The translations under genes and the position numbers were made by a program. Under the pieces are notes generated by a model. That model was not told the origin of the DNA. It did no database searches and saw nothing but the letters and a program-made list of their open reading frames with translations. Positions 45,731-58,300 of a stretch of 64,000 bases of DNA are shown here, piece after piece (the first letter of the stretch is position 1; the number at the start of each line of letters is the position of its first letter). This DNA comes from Annona cherimola (Eukaryota; Streptophyta; Magnoliopsida; Magnoliales; Annonaceae), in assembly GCA_030490835.1 (NCBI GenBank), contig CM059977.1, forward strand, positions 38,399,676 to 38,463,675, written 5' to 3'.

Positions 45731-46317
45731 TAGTTTTACTAATGATAATGGCCCTTGAAACAAAGTAGCGACTAGCGAGGGACTTGTCTGGTGAATCTCT
45801 TGTTTTGTGATAAGCTTCGCAATAATGGTAGCATTTGTGACATAATGGAATCTTTACATTTGAGAACAACGAACTCGTAGCCATAGTTATTTGTTAATTG
45901 GATATGTGGTGATTTTATACTTTCTATGATGACTACAATGGCTCCAGGAAAAATGTGGGCATATTGCAATGCCTCCAAGAGGGTTCATCGTGCAATTCAG
46001 CCTGTAAGTAAAAGGAATTTCAAACTCACTCATTTCATTGTTAGGAAAATAATCTGTATGCATCAGGCGGCTTACCATTTTGCAATTATTCATTATCATT
46101 TTCTACTCCTGGCTTCCTGCAAATTTTCAGGAATCCATATCTAAAAAGGGTAAAAAAAAAAAAAAAAAAAAAGACAGAAATTGTAGTGCATGCCGCCAAA
46201 AAAATTGATTCACGAGGGTGTTCATGAATGAATAACCAAACTTTTGACTTTCCTTCCGTTGATATATATAATGCACTTCATAACTCTTAAGAATGCAGAC
46301 CGTGAAATGTTTTCTAA

Positions 46318-46566
46318 AGGTGTGTTTGGCTACTACTATTCACTCTTCACAAGTACCTTATTTTTAAATTATTTTTCATATATTCCTATACAATTATCTA
46401 ACTTTTCAATCATTTTTATAGACTACTCATACAACTAATTTATCTATTTTAATTTTATTATTTTTACTCCTCATTATGATCCCTATCATACTACATCACT
46501 TTTTTCTAATTTAAAAACTTATACACTAAAAATTTTCAGTGAATTTTTACTCTCCCGGACACACCC
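46318..46566. mobile_element. Tourist-like MITE (family T)
   Basis: AGGTGTGTTTGGC ... CCGGACACACCC, TAA on both sides (46315-46317, 46567-46569). It is in the same gap between the LRR and malectin exons. Confidence 0.82.
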
Positions 46567-48150
46567 TAAGTCAACTGAAATTTGTCATCAAATTCTGCTC
46601 TCTTTTTTTTAGCAAACTGTCAACACTCTTCACTCAACCAAAACCATTCAAGCAAGCGTATGGAAGCACATTAGCATGTTACAAGTATGAAATAACATCG
46701 AATGTTCAAATTCTTCATTTTTATCTCTCAGGTTCTTAGTTCTGCTAATCAACTGAATAAAAAAAAAAATGGACCTTGTCACTGAAACCCATCTAATGCC
46801 TGTTAAACCACATCAAATGCATCACAATATACATAAGGAATATAATAGGCCAATTGCATACGCCGAACATATATGTTTATTCGAAATGACTATTTCAGTT
46901 CTTTCTTCTCAAAGTCCGCCAAGGCCAAAATTGCGCACACACGCAATCAGTGCAAACTAACACCGCATACAAGCCCAATACATAAGAAAAATGGCCTCCT
47001 CAAAAAACATGAATAGCCAATTCCATTCAACATGTTAGCAAATTACAAGGATTCTAAATCTAAGGCTAGTTTCGATAGATATATCAAAGTGCACGGTGTG
47101 GGAACTTGGGGGCTTTAGATAAAAGAAAACTCAACTTCATCGTCTCCAGCTACTTGTCTGTAAACTAACGGTGGCAACCATTTTCTTGAAATGGCCCTTG
47201 CAGCTACTTCATTCGCAGTGAATTGTGGTGGTAAAGAACAGAAATCTGCCTTAGGCATTGATTTCTATGATGACTCTGAAACATTGGGAGCCTCATCATC
47301 GTATACCGACGCTGAACATGAATGGGCAGTGAGTAACACTGGCGTTTACATCTCAAACCCTAATGGCCCTCAGTACATAGCAACAACAGATTCTCAAATC
47401 CTAGGGACTCTAGAGTCAGAACTATACAAAACAGCTAGAATTTCACCCAGCTCCTTAAGGTATTATGGCCTTGATTTAGAGAATGGAATATACAATATCG
47501 AGCTCCACTTCGCAGAGATAGTCATGGATGATTCCCACTCATGGAAAGGTCTAGGGAGACGCTTATTCGATGTCTATATACAGGTTCATTCATCTTCCCT
47601 TACCTTCAAAAGTAGACGATTTTTTTTCTTTTTCAACTTCTTATTATTATGTTTTGTTTGCCTGGGACAAAAATGCCAGGGTGAGAAAGTGCTGGAAGAC
47701 TTCAACATACAAGAGGAAGCCCAGGGCTCCAAAAGAGCTGTCACAAGAAAATTCAAGGCCAATGTAACGAATAAAGTGATGGACATACACTTCTTTTGGG
47801 CAGGAAAAGGCACCTGCTGCATTCCATTTCAATCAACCTATGGTCCTCTGCTGTCCGCTATACATGTTGCTCAAGGTTTGCATTCATTGTGCTTTGAAAC
47901 TCATCATGAATTTGGCATTTCTCCTTGTTTATCAACTGATCTACATCCCCATTTTTGTCATCCTGTAGAATCATCCAGTGGCAGTTCGTCCTCCAAAAAC
48001 GACAAGAAGCGCAGGGGAAAAATAGTTGGGATCACCTTTGGATGTGCAGCTGGAATTCTCATAATCGCATCAGTTCTGTATCTGTGGTGGTCAAAAGAAG
48101 CAAAAACTGGCCACATGCGCGTGCACACACACTCACCAACAAAAGCGTGA

Positions 48151-49350
48151 TGAGTTTGTACCCATTGCCATTTAATGCATCTTTTCTCTGCTATGCAAAT
48201 TAATATGCATGCATATTCATGCCAGTCGGTATTTCATTTTGGACGTTGCAAAAGCTAACAAAAAAAAAAAAAAAAGGAAACGCAACGCGTCTGGAAACAG
48301 GTTATGTACAGGCATTAAAGGTTTTAGACTGGGTATTATCCAAAGTACTTATGGGGTTTTCTTATTAACCAAACGATCATGTGGAGAACGACTTGGGGGA
48401 TCACTAGTTTCATACTACAAATCAGAAAATAGAATGAATATGAAATCATTGAAGTTTTTTAACCACGAGGAAGACATACCTCCACACCCTGAAGGCATTC
48501 TTCCAGCATGGACGACTAATCTTATCAAACTAAATGAATTTATTTAAATGCATTTCATATTTATAATGAATAATTTTACACATTTTCAAACCGTAAGACA
48601 TGTAGAGACCCATGGTTGAAGTGATTCAGACAATCTGGATTAAATTCATCGCAATAAAGTTCGCGGTCAACATGAATCTCATCGAAACATCAAAATGCGC
48701 ACAAAACGAAACTTTTGTGCTGGGATTTCAGTAAGTCACACACTTCTCCCAAGCATAAAAACACCCAAAAGACCGCAGTCCAATTTTCAAAGGCGCAAAT
48801 GTGAGTAATGAGACCAGCAAAGCAGGAAAAAGCCGACTAAGCGTTTCATTTGGGTAGAAACATAAAAGCATATATCAGATTTCCAGGGTGGCACAGCCAT
48901 CAGAAACTAGTGCTGGTGCTTTTCTTTTTGTAAGATTCTGCCACAAAGGTGATTGGATCACAGCAGTGGGGCGAACCTTTGCAAAGTGAGAAGGAGACAG
49001 CTGAAGAAATTAACAGGCAAAAAGGAAGAGAAGGGTCTCTCTTGGGGGAGGGAAAAAAATATATAAGGAAAAAAAAAAAAAAATTCCCACCAATCGGGTA
49101 CTAGCTTCCTCTCTGGCATTTGAACCTCAACCTCCTAGCTCTTCCAGTATTTCCTTCTCTCTTATTTATGTGACAACATGCATCCAATCAGCGGAGATCC
49201 AATGGCTCTAAAGGATGCCAATATTACTCTAGAAGAGCAAAAAAAATTGGGCCAAAAAAATGTAAATCGATCAACTACTGGAAGATATAAGCCAATAAAT
49301 GAGACCTGGTATTTGCGATTACAAAGGATTACAAAGCCTCCAGGTTCTGT
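48151..49350. other. Intergenic between receptor gene and MATH gene 3' end
   Basis: The two genes converge here. No kinase-like peptide was found in any frame. A 112-codon plus frame (48209-48547) starts in an A-run and has no recognisable domain. The region near 48900-49200 may be the 3' UTR of the MATH gene. Confidence 0.6.
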
Positions 49351-52300
49351 TCAAGTGGGCTTGAACCAACGTCCCACCGCACCATTCACATGCCCATTGC
49401 TGTGGATTCCAACACCATTGGGGATTACTGTTGATGGTGGTCCAACAGGCATGGACACTGATGTAGGGTATAAGCCATGGGAATGGGGGACAGTGTGACC
49501 ACTCAGAAGAAGATTACCATTTCCCTTGCGTTGTTGGAGGGCATGAATCTGCCGGAGCCCTTCTTCATGAATACGACACAAAGTCTCAAGTTCATTCATT
49601 GACAGGGCTTCCAATCCAGCACCATACAGTGGAGCATGACGAGACATTTCCTCTTGAAGAGAAGTTTCAAGGGTGTGGATGTATTGCTGCAGATGTCAAA
49701 AAAAAGTAATTCAGCAGTAACTAATTGCTCCTGGATATGAGATGATGCAAATGGGAATAAACCAGGCTTCACAGAAGTACAACCAAAATTTACGTATCTT
49801 CTCTTGTACATGCGTAGAATTTGTATTGCCAATCTAAATAGTTAAAAGGTCTAAACTTTCTTCACCAAGTTCAACACATTTTGGGATTGACGAGGGTGAG
49901 GTAAATGAAATCTTAAACTTTATCTTTAGCCAAAACGAGGCTAAAATCTTTGATGATTTGGTGACATGTGTTATAGATCATCAGAGAGATTCAATATTAT
50001 ACATGACAAATGATCCTAGGAGGTGAACTAAAAGTGACAACAGCAATTGAGATTCAGTACATTCGTTTGATAATAAATGCCATTCCTACAAGAAATCCCG
50101 AATCATACTTTAAGGGAATCAGGCATAAGAGCTCTATGAACCAAGGGCAGCACTTACTGAATATGCATGTGCCTAAGAGAGAGTAGACTGAAACAAGTTA
50201 CAATCAAGATAAGCAATTAATGTTTAGGGATAAAACTTTTAGATGAAAAGTCTTTGATGTAGAAGTTTTTAAAATAAAATAAAATGATGTGATATGATAG
50301 GGTTAAGTATAAAAACTAAAGAGAATAAAGTTAAAATATATAAATTAGTTGTATGGGTAGTTGTGTAAAAATGATTGAAAAATAGGATAATTATCTAAGA
50401 AGATGTGAAAAAATAATTAGAATATAGAATAATTATGGACAGTGAAAAGTTTTTATTTAAAAAATTTTATTCATTGCCAAACATGCTTTCAGTTAAAAAG
50501 TGCAATTGTTCTATGAAGTCAAAAGGGGACTTGACCTTCTATAAATAAATAAATAAATAAATAAGAAGACTTGAGTGATGATGAGAGCTAAAAGTCTCCT
50601 TCATACAGAAAAGAAGTTGATTGATCAGAGGTGTGTCTCCAGCCTAGTTGAAACAAGCCTGGCACATACAAACCAGGATAACAGTGAAATGTGAGTGAAG
50701 GAAACAGAAGTTATAAGAACCTGGCAAGCCTGCAATTTTGCCTCCATCCCATCTATGTATGCCTCACACCTAGCTACTTGTTCTTCCTTCTCTCTTTTTT
50801 CGCCTTCTGTCTGTCCAACAGTTTCTGTCAATCGTCGAACTTCATCTTCAAGAGACTGCCGAACCTCCTCCCGAGTTACCGTCTCTGTGGCATGGCGTTT
50901 CAACTCTTCATCAAATCTTTTACGTGCACCTTCCGCATTTTTCAGTCTTTCAGCAAGAGCATTTTTCTCCTTCACAACTTTCTGCAGCATTCCAAGTATT
51001 GGATTCAACAATTGCATTAATAGAGTAAAATGAATTGATCACGAAAAGGCATGTAAGTCGAGGCCAATCCCATGTGGCTAGCCATAGTTGACCCCCAACT
51101 ACATCTAGCCGCAAATCTTTTTTTTTTTTTTTTTGTTTTCCAATAAACCTATTAATCTATGCATATTTAATTTATAAACCAAGTTTTTACCATTTTTGGA
51201 CGTGTATATTTTGAATTTTAAATATTGGTATTTTAGTCATTTTCAAGCATTGAATGACTAAAATACCTGTGTTTAAAAATCCAAAAAAAAATGTACATCT
51301 CCAAAGATAGTAAAACTTGGTTTATAAATTAAATATACCTAAATTAACAGGTTTAAACAAAAAAAAAATGATATGCAGCCACTTAGGCTGGCCGCATATG
51401 ACCATTGACCTACAAATGAGTTTTATTTGAGGAAAAAAATACCATGCCAAACTAGATGGACATGATTGAATGAAAACGAGCAAAGCAGCAGCATATAACT
51501 TCTTTCAACATATAAGTACAGCTGACACTTACAGAAAATTTTGGTAATAAGATGATCAATTTGTTCTAGGCTAATCAAAAGGTGATTTGAATCTTTGCCC
51601 TGAAAAACTCAGTTGAAAACCTGATTACACTTTTATGCTCAAATCTCATAGTTCTTAACCAATATAACAAATTGTCTTACAGCTTTTTAGTCTAAGTCTC
51701 CTATTTTAAAAGTACCATCATCATACTCATCAATTATGATATCGTTGCTAAAGATTGTTAGCAACTGAGTCTTTCTAGGTTACCCATTCTCAAACTCTTC
51801 TACCTCTACACCCTTTAGGGCCTTCCTCTGACCTCCAAGTCCTTAAACTTACACAAACTCACTACTAAAGGATGTAGCCCTAGCATCATGTTCAAGCCAT
51901 CTCTGCCTACTTTCCATACCACAGGACACAGGGCACCTGCTAAATTAAATTGGTTTGATTGGAGCAATTAGGAGAAGATCCAATTGAACCTAATAATTCA
52001 ATTAGGAAAAGAAATTTTGACTTTCCACCTTCAATTCATCCCGTTTCCGAGACTTCAATTGCGAGAGCTGTGTCTCTGCGTCATGAAGACAATCCTGAAG
52101 CAACTTTTTTTCAGTAGAGAGCTTTGCAACTTCATCATCCCGTTCTGCACGAAGCCATTCGAGCTGATTTTCAACTTCATGCAAATGTTCAGAAAGATCC
52201 TTCCTCTCTCGAGCAAAACGGTCTGCCTCAGACCTCATCTCTGCCTGCATTTAAAAAACATATTGACTCAGATTCTCAAAAACACCAATAATGCCGTATG

Positions 52301-55300
52301 TATATCACTTGGTAGAGGAATTCAAAGGTACCCTCAAGTTATTGATGGTTGCCTCTGATTCTTCTATCCTTTCATTCAAAAAAGCCTTTTCTCTAGCAAA
52401 ACCAGCACTGTCATTTTGCCTTTCTTCAAAAATGTGATTTTTTTCTTCCTCCACAGCATGTAGTTGATGCCAAAGGGCAGCATGGTGAACATGAGCAAGT
52501 TCAGCAACATCCCTCATCATGCTTAAAACTGGCCTCACCACCCCAGATTCCTCTTGAACAAGAAATGCCAAGACATCAAAATCTAAATCTAAATCACGAC
52601 AACTATCAACAGAACTAGTAGCACGGTCAATAAGTCCCTTTAACATTCTTCTTCGAGAAGTATCATCAGCATACATGTCAAAAATGAAAGGATACATCAT
52701 CTTCACAAAGTCTTGAACGACATCATCTCTAGAAAGACAGAGAGTCTCAGCTAGGCTGAGAACTGGAGTAAAATCATCTTGCTGAGTGGGCATTAACTCA
52801 TCACTTTCTCCATTTGGAACTATATCTCCATCTAGGAGAATTTCAGTAACCAATCTGCAATTGCTTGAACTTTGAGAGCGACATCTTTCCAAGGCCATGA
52901 TTAATGTATGAATTCCAAAGGCCCTTCGAGAAATGGCTCTCTCAAAAGCTTGAGAAGCTTCAACTGTAATGGAAGGTATAGATAGCATCTCTATCAGGAT
53001 ACACACATCAGACAAATGAGGTATTGTATATGTGAACTGCACTTCATCCATATGCAGCCTTTCAGAACCCATCTTGTGTTCACTAAAGGAAAAATGCCCA
53101 CCAGATGGTATACAACTTTCACCCATGCCACTATCAGAATCAATATCTTTTAGCAAAGCTTCAGCAACTTCAGAACAAGTATTTATGATTTTGCACAGAG
53201 CATCAATCACACAATTTGGCACTTGAGCACCCAAGCTTTTTAGTCTAACACGAACTGCACCCACCTAGGAAACATATATAGCAATCATGTATAAGAAAAC
53301 CAAAATAAAATAGTCTCGAATAACATCACACAACCACACATAAAAATATATATAACATCTACAAAAAAAAAAAAAAAAAAACTCTTTCCATAGATGTCAA
53401 AGTTCATACCGCTTGGGGAAGTTGCTGACATTGGCACGCTGCTTTGCAAACAAAACTAATAGCGGCTGCAAGTGACTCATCATTTAAATTTGACAGAATT
53501 TGGAATGCTTGAAATAAGACATGCTCCCCTACTTCAATACCAAACTCTAGCTCACCAAGTGCACTAAGAACCTGATGGAAAAATACCAAGAAATTCGGAA
53601 TGAGGTTGATTGTCATTATACACGAGAATCTGTGTGGCATTGTTCCGCTGGAGGTCCATATTGCATCATCAACCACTGTCACTGTCAAGCATATTCTGAC
53701 AAATAAAAAGAAAGCTTTTTTCACATGCTCTCCCATAGTTTCTTTATTTATTATTTTATGCCCCATAACTATGTAAATATCATACGGATAACATTTTATA
53801 TCTTAGCTAGATAAATTTTTCGAATTTTTTTCATATTTCCCCTAAATTTTCCTGATTTGTTATTATTTTGTACCCCCATAACTACGAAATATCTTCAGTC
53901 CCCCACTTGATAAATTTAATTTCATTTTACTCCTATAGACTAACAGAAGTTTGGTCTTGAGGGCTAAAATGACAATAAAGTAATCAAGTGGGGTTGTATG
54001 ATATTTCTTCCATGGTTATGGACAAAAAAATGATAAATGGAGAAACTAAAACCAGACATCTGAAAAAATGCCTAAAAAGAAATTATGGCCGAGATGAGTA
54101 GAGATGAGAACAACTAATACTCATGAGAATGACTGTTTTATTACCCTCGTCACTTTGGTAATAAATATTAAGCACTGTTATCAGAAACGGATTGGATTAG
54201 CCAGTCCGCATGTCCGGTTTATTTCTAAACCAAGTGAACCACAATCAGACTGGTCGGACGGTTCGATCAGTCTGACATTTGGCTTTTTATATAAAAAAGA
54301 AAAACTAAAATTACATCTTGTTCAAGTCAGTGATGTTAATTTCCTTTAACTCAATATGCTTATATTTATACTCAGTTAATGTAGCTTTGAAAAGATTCTA
54401 TTGATTTTTTTTTCCGCAAGTTTTGGTTAATAGAGTGGTCAATTCTGGGTTTAACATATAATCTTAGAAGGTATGAATATTGAAATTATTAATATTTAAA
54501 TAATTTGAACTGATTACATATTTATGATATTATCAGCAAGTAGTGCTAACGTCACTGGTTTAATTAACCAGCTAAACTGGTTTGAACCAAACCAGCCCCA
54601 TCACCAGTTTGATCACCAATCTAGTTCTGGCAACATGATTTTAAGTCCATAGTAAACAAGAGCTGAAATCTATTGCCTGCAGCATTGGTTCTCTATTAAG
54701 GAATATTGAGCTTTTGGAAATAACACATGCATATGTAAGCACCAACTGATATCAGAATGTTAATGGTAGGAACATAGTTAAAAAGTTGGAAGGGACCTAC
54801 ATTGCTTTCAGATATTCCTTAATGTACATGTAACTAATAACTTTATCTTATTTTTCAAGATGTCAACATGATATGGCATATTATCTTGTGGTTGCTTAGC
54901 TTTCACACTAAGCACTACTGGAAAGTTGCACAAACAAAGTAATCAAATGGATTTCGTTCTCCCACACACCTGGCAGGCTGGCACTTAGTTAATAATAATT
55001 TCTTATTCTTATATAATAGAAAATCTTTGAGTGCAGGAAGTAGAACATACTGAATAGCTTCTGTAGAATTTGCATAAGGACAACAAATTAAATCTTACCA
55101 ATAGATGCAATGTAGGTTCCGCTTCAGGCTTCTGAAGACGATCAAGAAGAGCACAAGCAGCAAGTGGATGTTCAGAAGGATCCACTAATTTCGGTACTAG
55201 GGTGACAAGGTCTGGCTGAAGATGCTTTGGAGCATTATCAAGTACAAGAGCAATCTTTTGCGCTGAATGAGGCCTTCGCCTTGGTTCCGGACAAACATGA

Positions 55301-58300
55301 GGAACAGCACCATCTAAGGCTCTCAGAGTATTCACAATCAATCCCAACAGCTCCTCAGACTGCTCTGGCCATTTGGTCTAAACACACAGATTTTTGTTCT
55401 CAAAGATAAATCGATAATAATTAAGATTCGAGTCATCAACTCTACAAATTTTAGTAGCCTACCTTGGAAGCTTGAAGAGAACTATCATCCATAGAAAGAT
55501 TTCCGGCTGATGTTTCTGGGGGGAAGAGAGACTCTAAGGGAACTGCTTTTTCAGTCATCTCTGCAGAATTCAGGTCTGAACTCTGTGCATGAGCACTTTC
55601 ATCTCCTCCAGTATCCAATCTCTGACTTATTGGGCATTGCAAAGAATCAGATGCTTCATTTTGCCTGGCAGAGTCTAACGATCTACCTGCTCCATCGGCA
55701 TCAGGGCAAGGCTGTGAGCTCAAATCAGTAGATTCACCACAAGTTCTTCCTTCTGAAGGCTGGCAACACTCAACCATTATGTCTAAAAGCAGATCAATGA
55801 TGGCCTGCTGTAAAACTTTAACCCCCATCAACAAATTCATTAGACTTGGCGATGCACTTGGAGAGGCAACATCCCCCCTTGAGATCTCTTTTTTCCCACT
55901 TGTAGCACCAGAGAGTTTGGTTGGAAGAAGCAAGCGCTTCACTTTAGCAGGGTCATCAAGATAAACACGAAGACCAGTTAGGAATCCAGCTATTGCACCA
56001 GCATCCATTAGAATCTTTTCCCTCAAAGTGACCTGAGGCTGTGATGGGTTCTCTCCATATGTAAGGTGAAACCCAGCGCGAGCAAGAAGACTTCTAAAGA
56101 TGTCCTCTTCATCGCCACTTAAATCTTCACTGTCATCAGAATCAATAAGCTCATCTGGATCAGTTGATAACGCATCCTGGTCATCTTCAAAAGCCAAAAC
56201 CTGACAAAACAGCAGTTAGGTAAGCACCGCAGAAATTTTTCAACAAATTTAATGGATCATTGTTGCCATGAGGGAGATATTTCCAAGCATACTTCCACTT
56301 TCAAATATGTTTATTTATTTCAGTTTTGTTTTGAAAGACTTTATAAGATTATTAATAGAAATGCAAAAAATAATAATAATAATAATAATTTTTGCATCTC
56401 AATAAAACAGCTTTCAATTTCAATTGGAATGGAGTGAAAACGTTTGATGACTCAATGAAATTACTCTAGCTTAGTGGCGAACATGATTTGGATGACACTT
56501 CATACCCATACTCCTCTCGTATCTTGCAGCCTTTTTTGACTTGATAACATTCCATGTCTGTTGCCACTTTCGTTTCACTGATTTTGCAACTATACTCCAT
56601 ATAATAGTCTATCATAACAAATTTTATTCAGCAATCTGCACTGGCAAGGATGACCTTTTGGCACACAGATGAAAGTCCCAGACTCTAGGGCACAAATCGT
56701 GCACCATGTGAAACATTTTTTTGGAATTGAGAGCAAAGAAGCATATGTAGCCTTAAAGCAAAATAAGTAAAACAAATTACCCCACTTTTTCTGTGTCAAT
56801 CATCAGACGTTTTCCTCCAATGCCATGAATAATATCCAGGATTCTAACCATCACACTTTTTATTGTCTGCTATCCAATCTCACTCGTTTTAGGACTCCGC
56901 TTAGAATATGCTAGCTTTGAGCCAAACAATTATAAAGATTCAGATCCAAAAAACTAGCTACATTAGTTCTAATATCACAGCAACAATGCCAGATGGAATG
57001 TAAGATTTGACTATGTAACTTCAAATTCATCTCTCACAGTTTCCTTCAATAAATCAATCGTTTCAGACTAACTCATTGTATTGGATTAGAAGTCTCTTAG
57101 TTACTTCCTTTTATCACAAGTTGGCACGATATGTAGTGTTAATTTGCTACAAAATCCATTGTATAGCGAACCCAAGAGGCAGTCCCCATGGAGGACCTGG
57201 ATCAAGAATCATGCTTAAAATAATACTAGAATAGATTAGTGGTAGAAAGCATTAAAATGCTCATTTGTGTCATTAGAAATTTCCAACTTAGAAAGGGGCA
57301 AAAAAAAAAAAAAAAGTTCAGAAGGGAAAACTAACCTCAAGGTCTGAAAACTCAAACCAAGGACAGCAATCGATAATTTCGCAAACAAATACAACTGTGT
57401 CACGAACAAGAAATCCTGCATCAAGCTCTAACATATCAGACACCTTCATAAACTGAATAACTGAATTGTTCCATGTCTTTGTGCAGATAGAAGACTCCTT
57501 CCACACAGTCTTCATAGGATTCTTTTGATTCACCACAGCCATCCTGTACCTGACCCAATAGTTCTTATCTGGATCACTTGCAACTGATTGATCGCTTTCC
57601 AAATAGATACAGATAGTGTCGAATGATTCATAAACACCTGCATTATGGCATGAAAGCAATCATGGAGACACTGATATTATCAAAAATAACAAAAAATGAA
57701 ATCCAGATATACCAATTAAGGGATTTTCTAAAATGAACCTACCTATACGCAGTTCACATCCACCAGCTTGAAAAAATTTGCTAAAGATCTTCCGTGTTTC
57801 CATTATTTCCTTGAATGACAAGAAGTTCTCTACCTTCCAAGTAAATGTACTTCTTACGCCAGGAGCATCATTTTGAAAAACTCCATTGCACAAAGAATCC
57901 ATCTCAAGACCTGAAAAATCTTGCATTATGCATGTCTCCTTCAAAATGAGAACCTCTGCAGAGAACACAACAGTATCCTGTACAAGGAACCCAGAGTCCT
58001 GATCAAAGAGGCTAGTAAGTGTCACAAATTCTCGCCAGCCCCAGTCTTTGGCAGCCTTGGAATAGCGATTCTGGGATTCCTTCATAACAGACTTCTCCTC
58101 CATCTTTTGATTCACCACTGACAGCCGATGACTTACAAAACAACTCCAATCGCTGTTTGTATTACGGGAATCCGTAACTTCAAGAAACACTGAAAGGTGG
58201 CATGGTGGTTGAGACTGCCCTGATTGTAGAAACCAAGGCCTTGCATAAATAATCGCATTCAACAATAAATGAGTCGACAGTTATGCAGATAAAGATAAAT

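Larger units (their letters stand above)
39897..48150 (+). pseudogene. LRR-malectin receptor-like gene lacking the kinase domain
   Basis: Matches the ectodomain of LRR-VIII receptor kinases (Arabidopsis At1g56130/At1g56140 group). Exons by GT/AG and family fit: 39897-39990 (signal peptide MVLLALSALFLSLLL...), 40305-40470 (N-terminal cap, WWNFSVMDPC), then LRR exons of exactly 72 bp at 40546, 40736, 41440, 41610, 42326, 42558, 42721, 43157, 43315 and 43841, then 44065-44133, 44343-44408, 44691-44735. The malectin part follows at about 47204-47583, 47680-47875 (WAGKGTCCIP), 47969-48150 (KIVGITFGCAAGILIIASVLYLWW membrane helix, short basic tail, stop). Frame does not carry from exon 44691-44735 into 47204, and the family's Cys-rich linker exon is not found in the 2.5 kb between. 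No kinase exon occurs before the next gene. It is either a pseudogene or a kinase-less receptor-like protein; I favour pseudogene. Confidence 0.85.

Noticed and set aside
48209..48547. 112-codon frame after the receptor gene
   Set aside because: Checked for kinase motifs (GxGxxG, HRD, DFG) because it lies where the kinase should be; none present.
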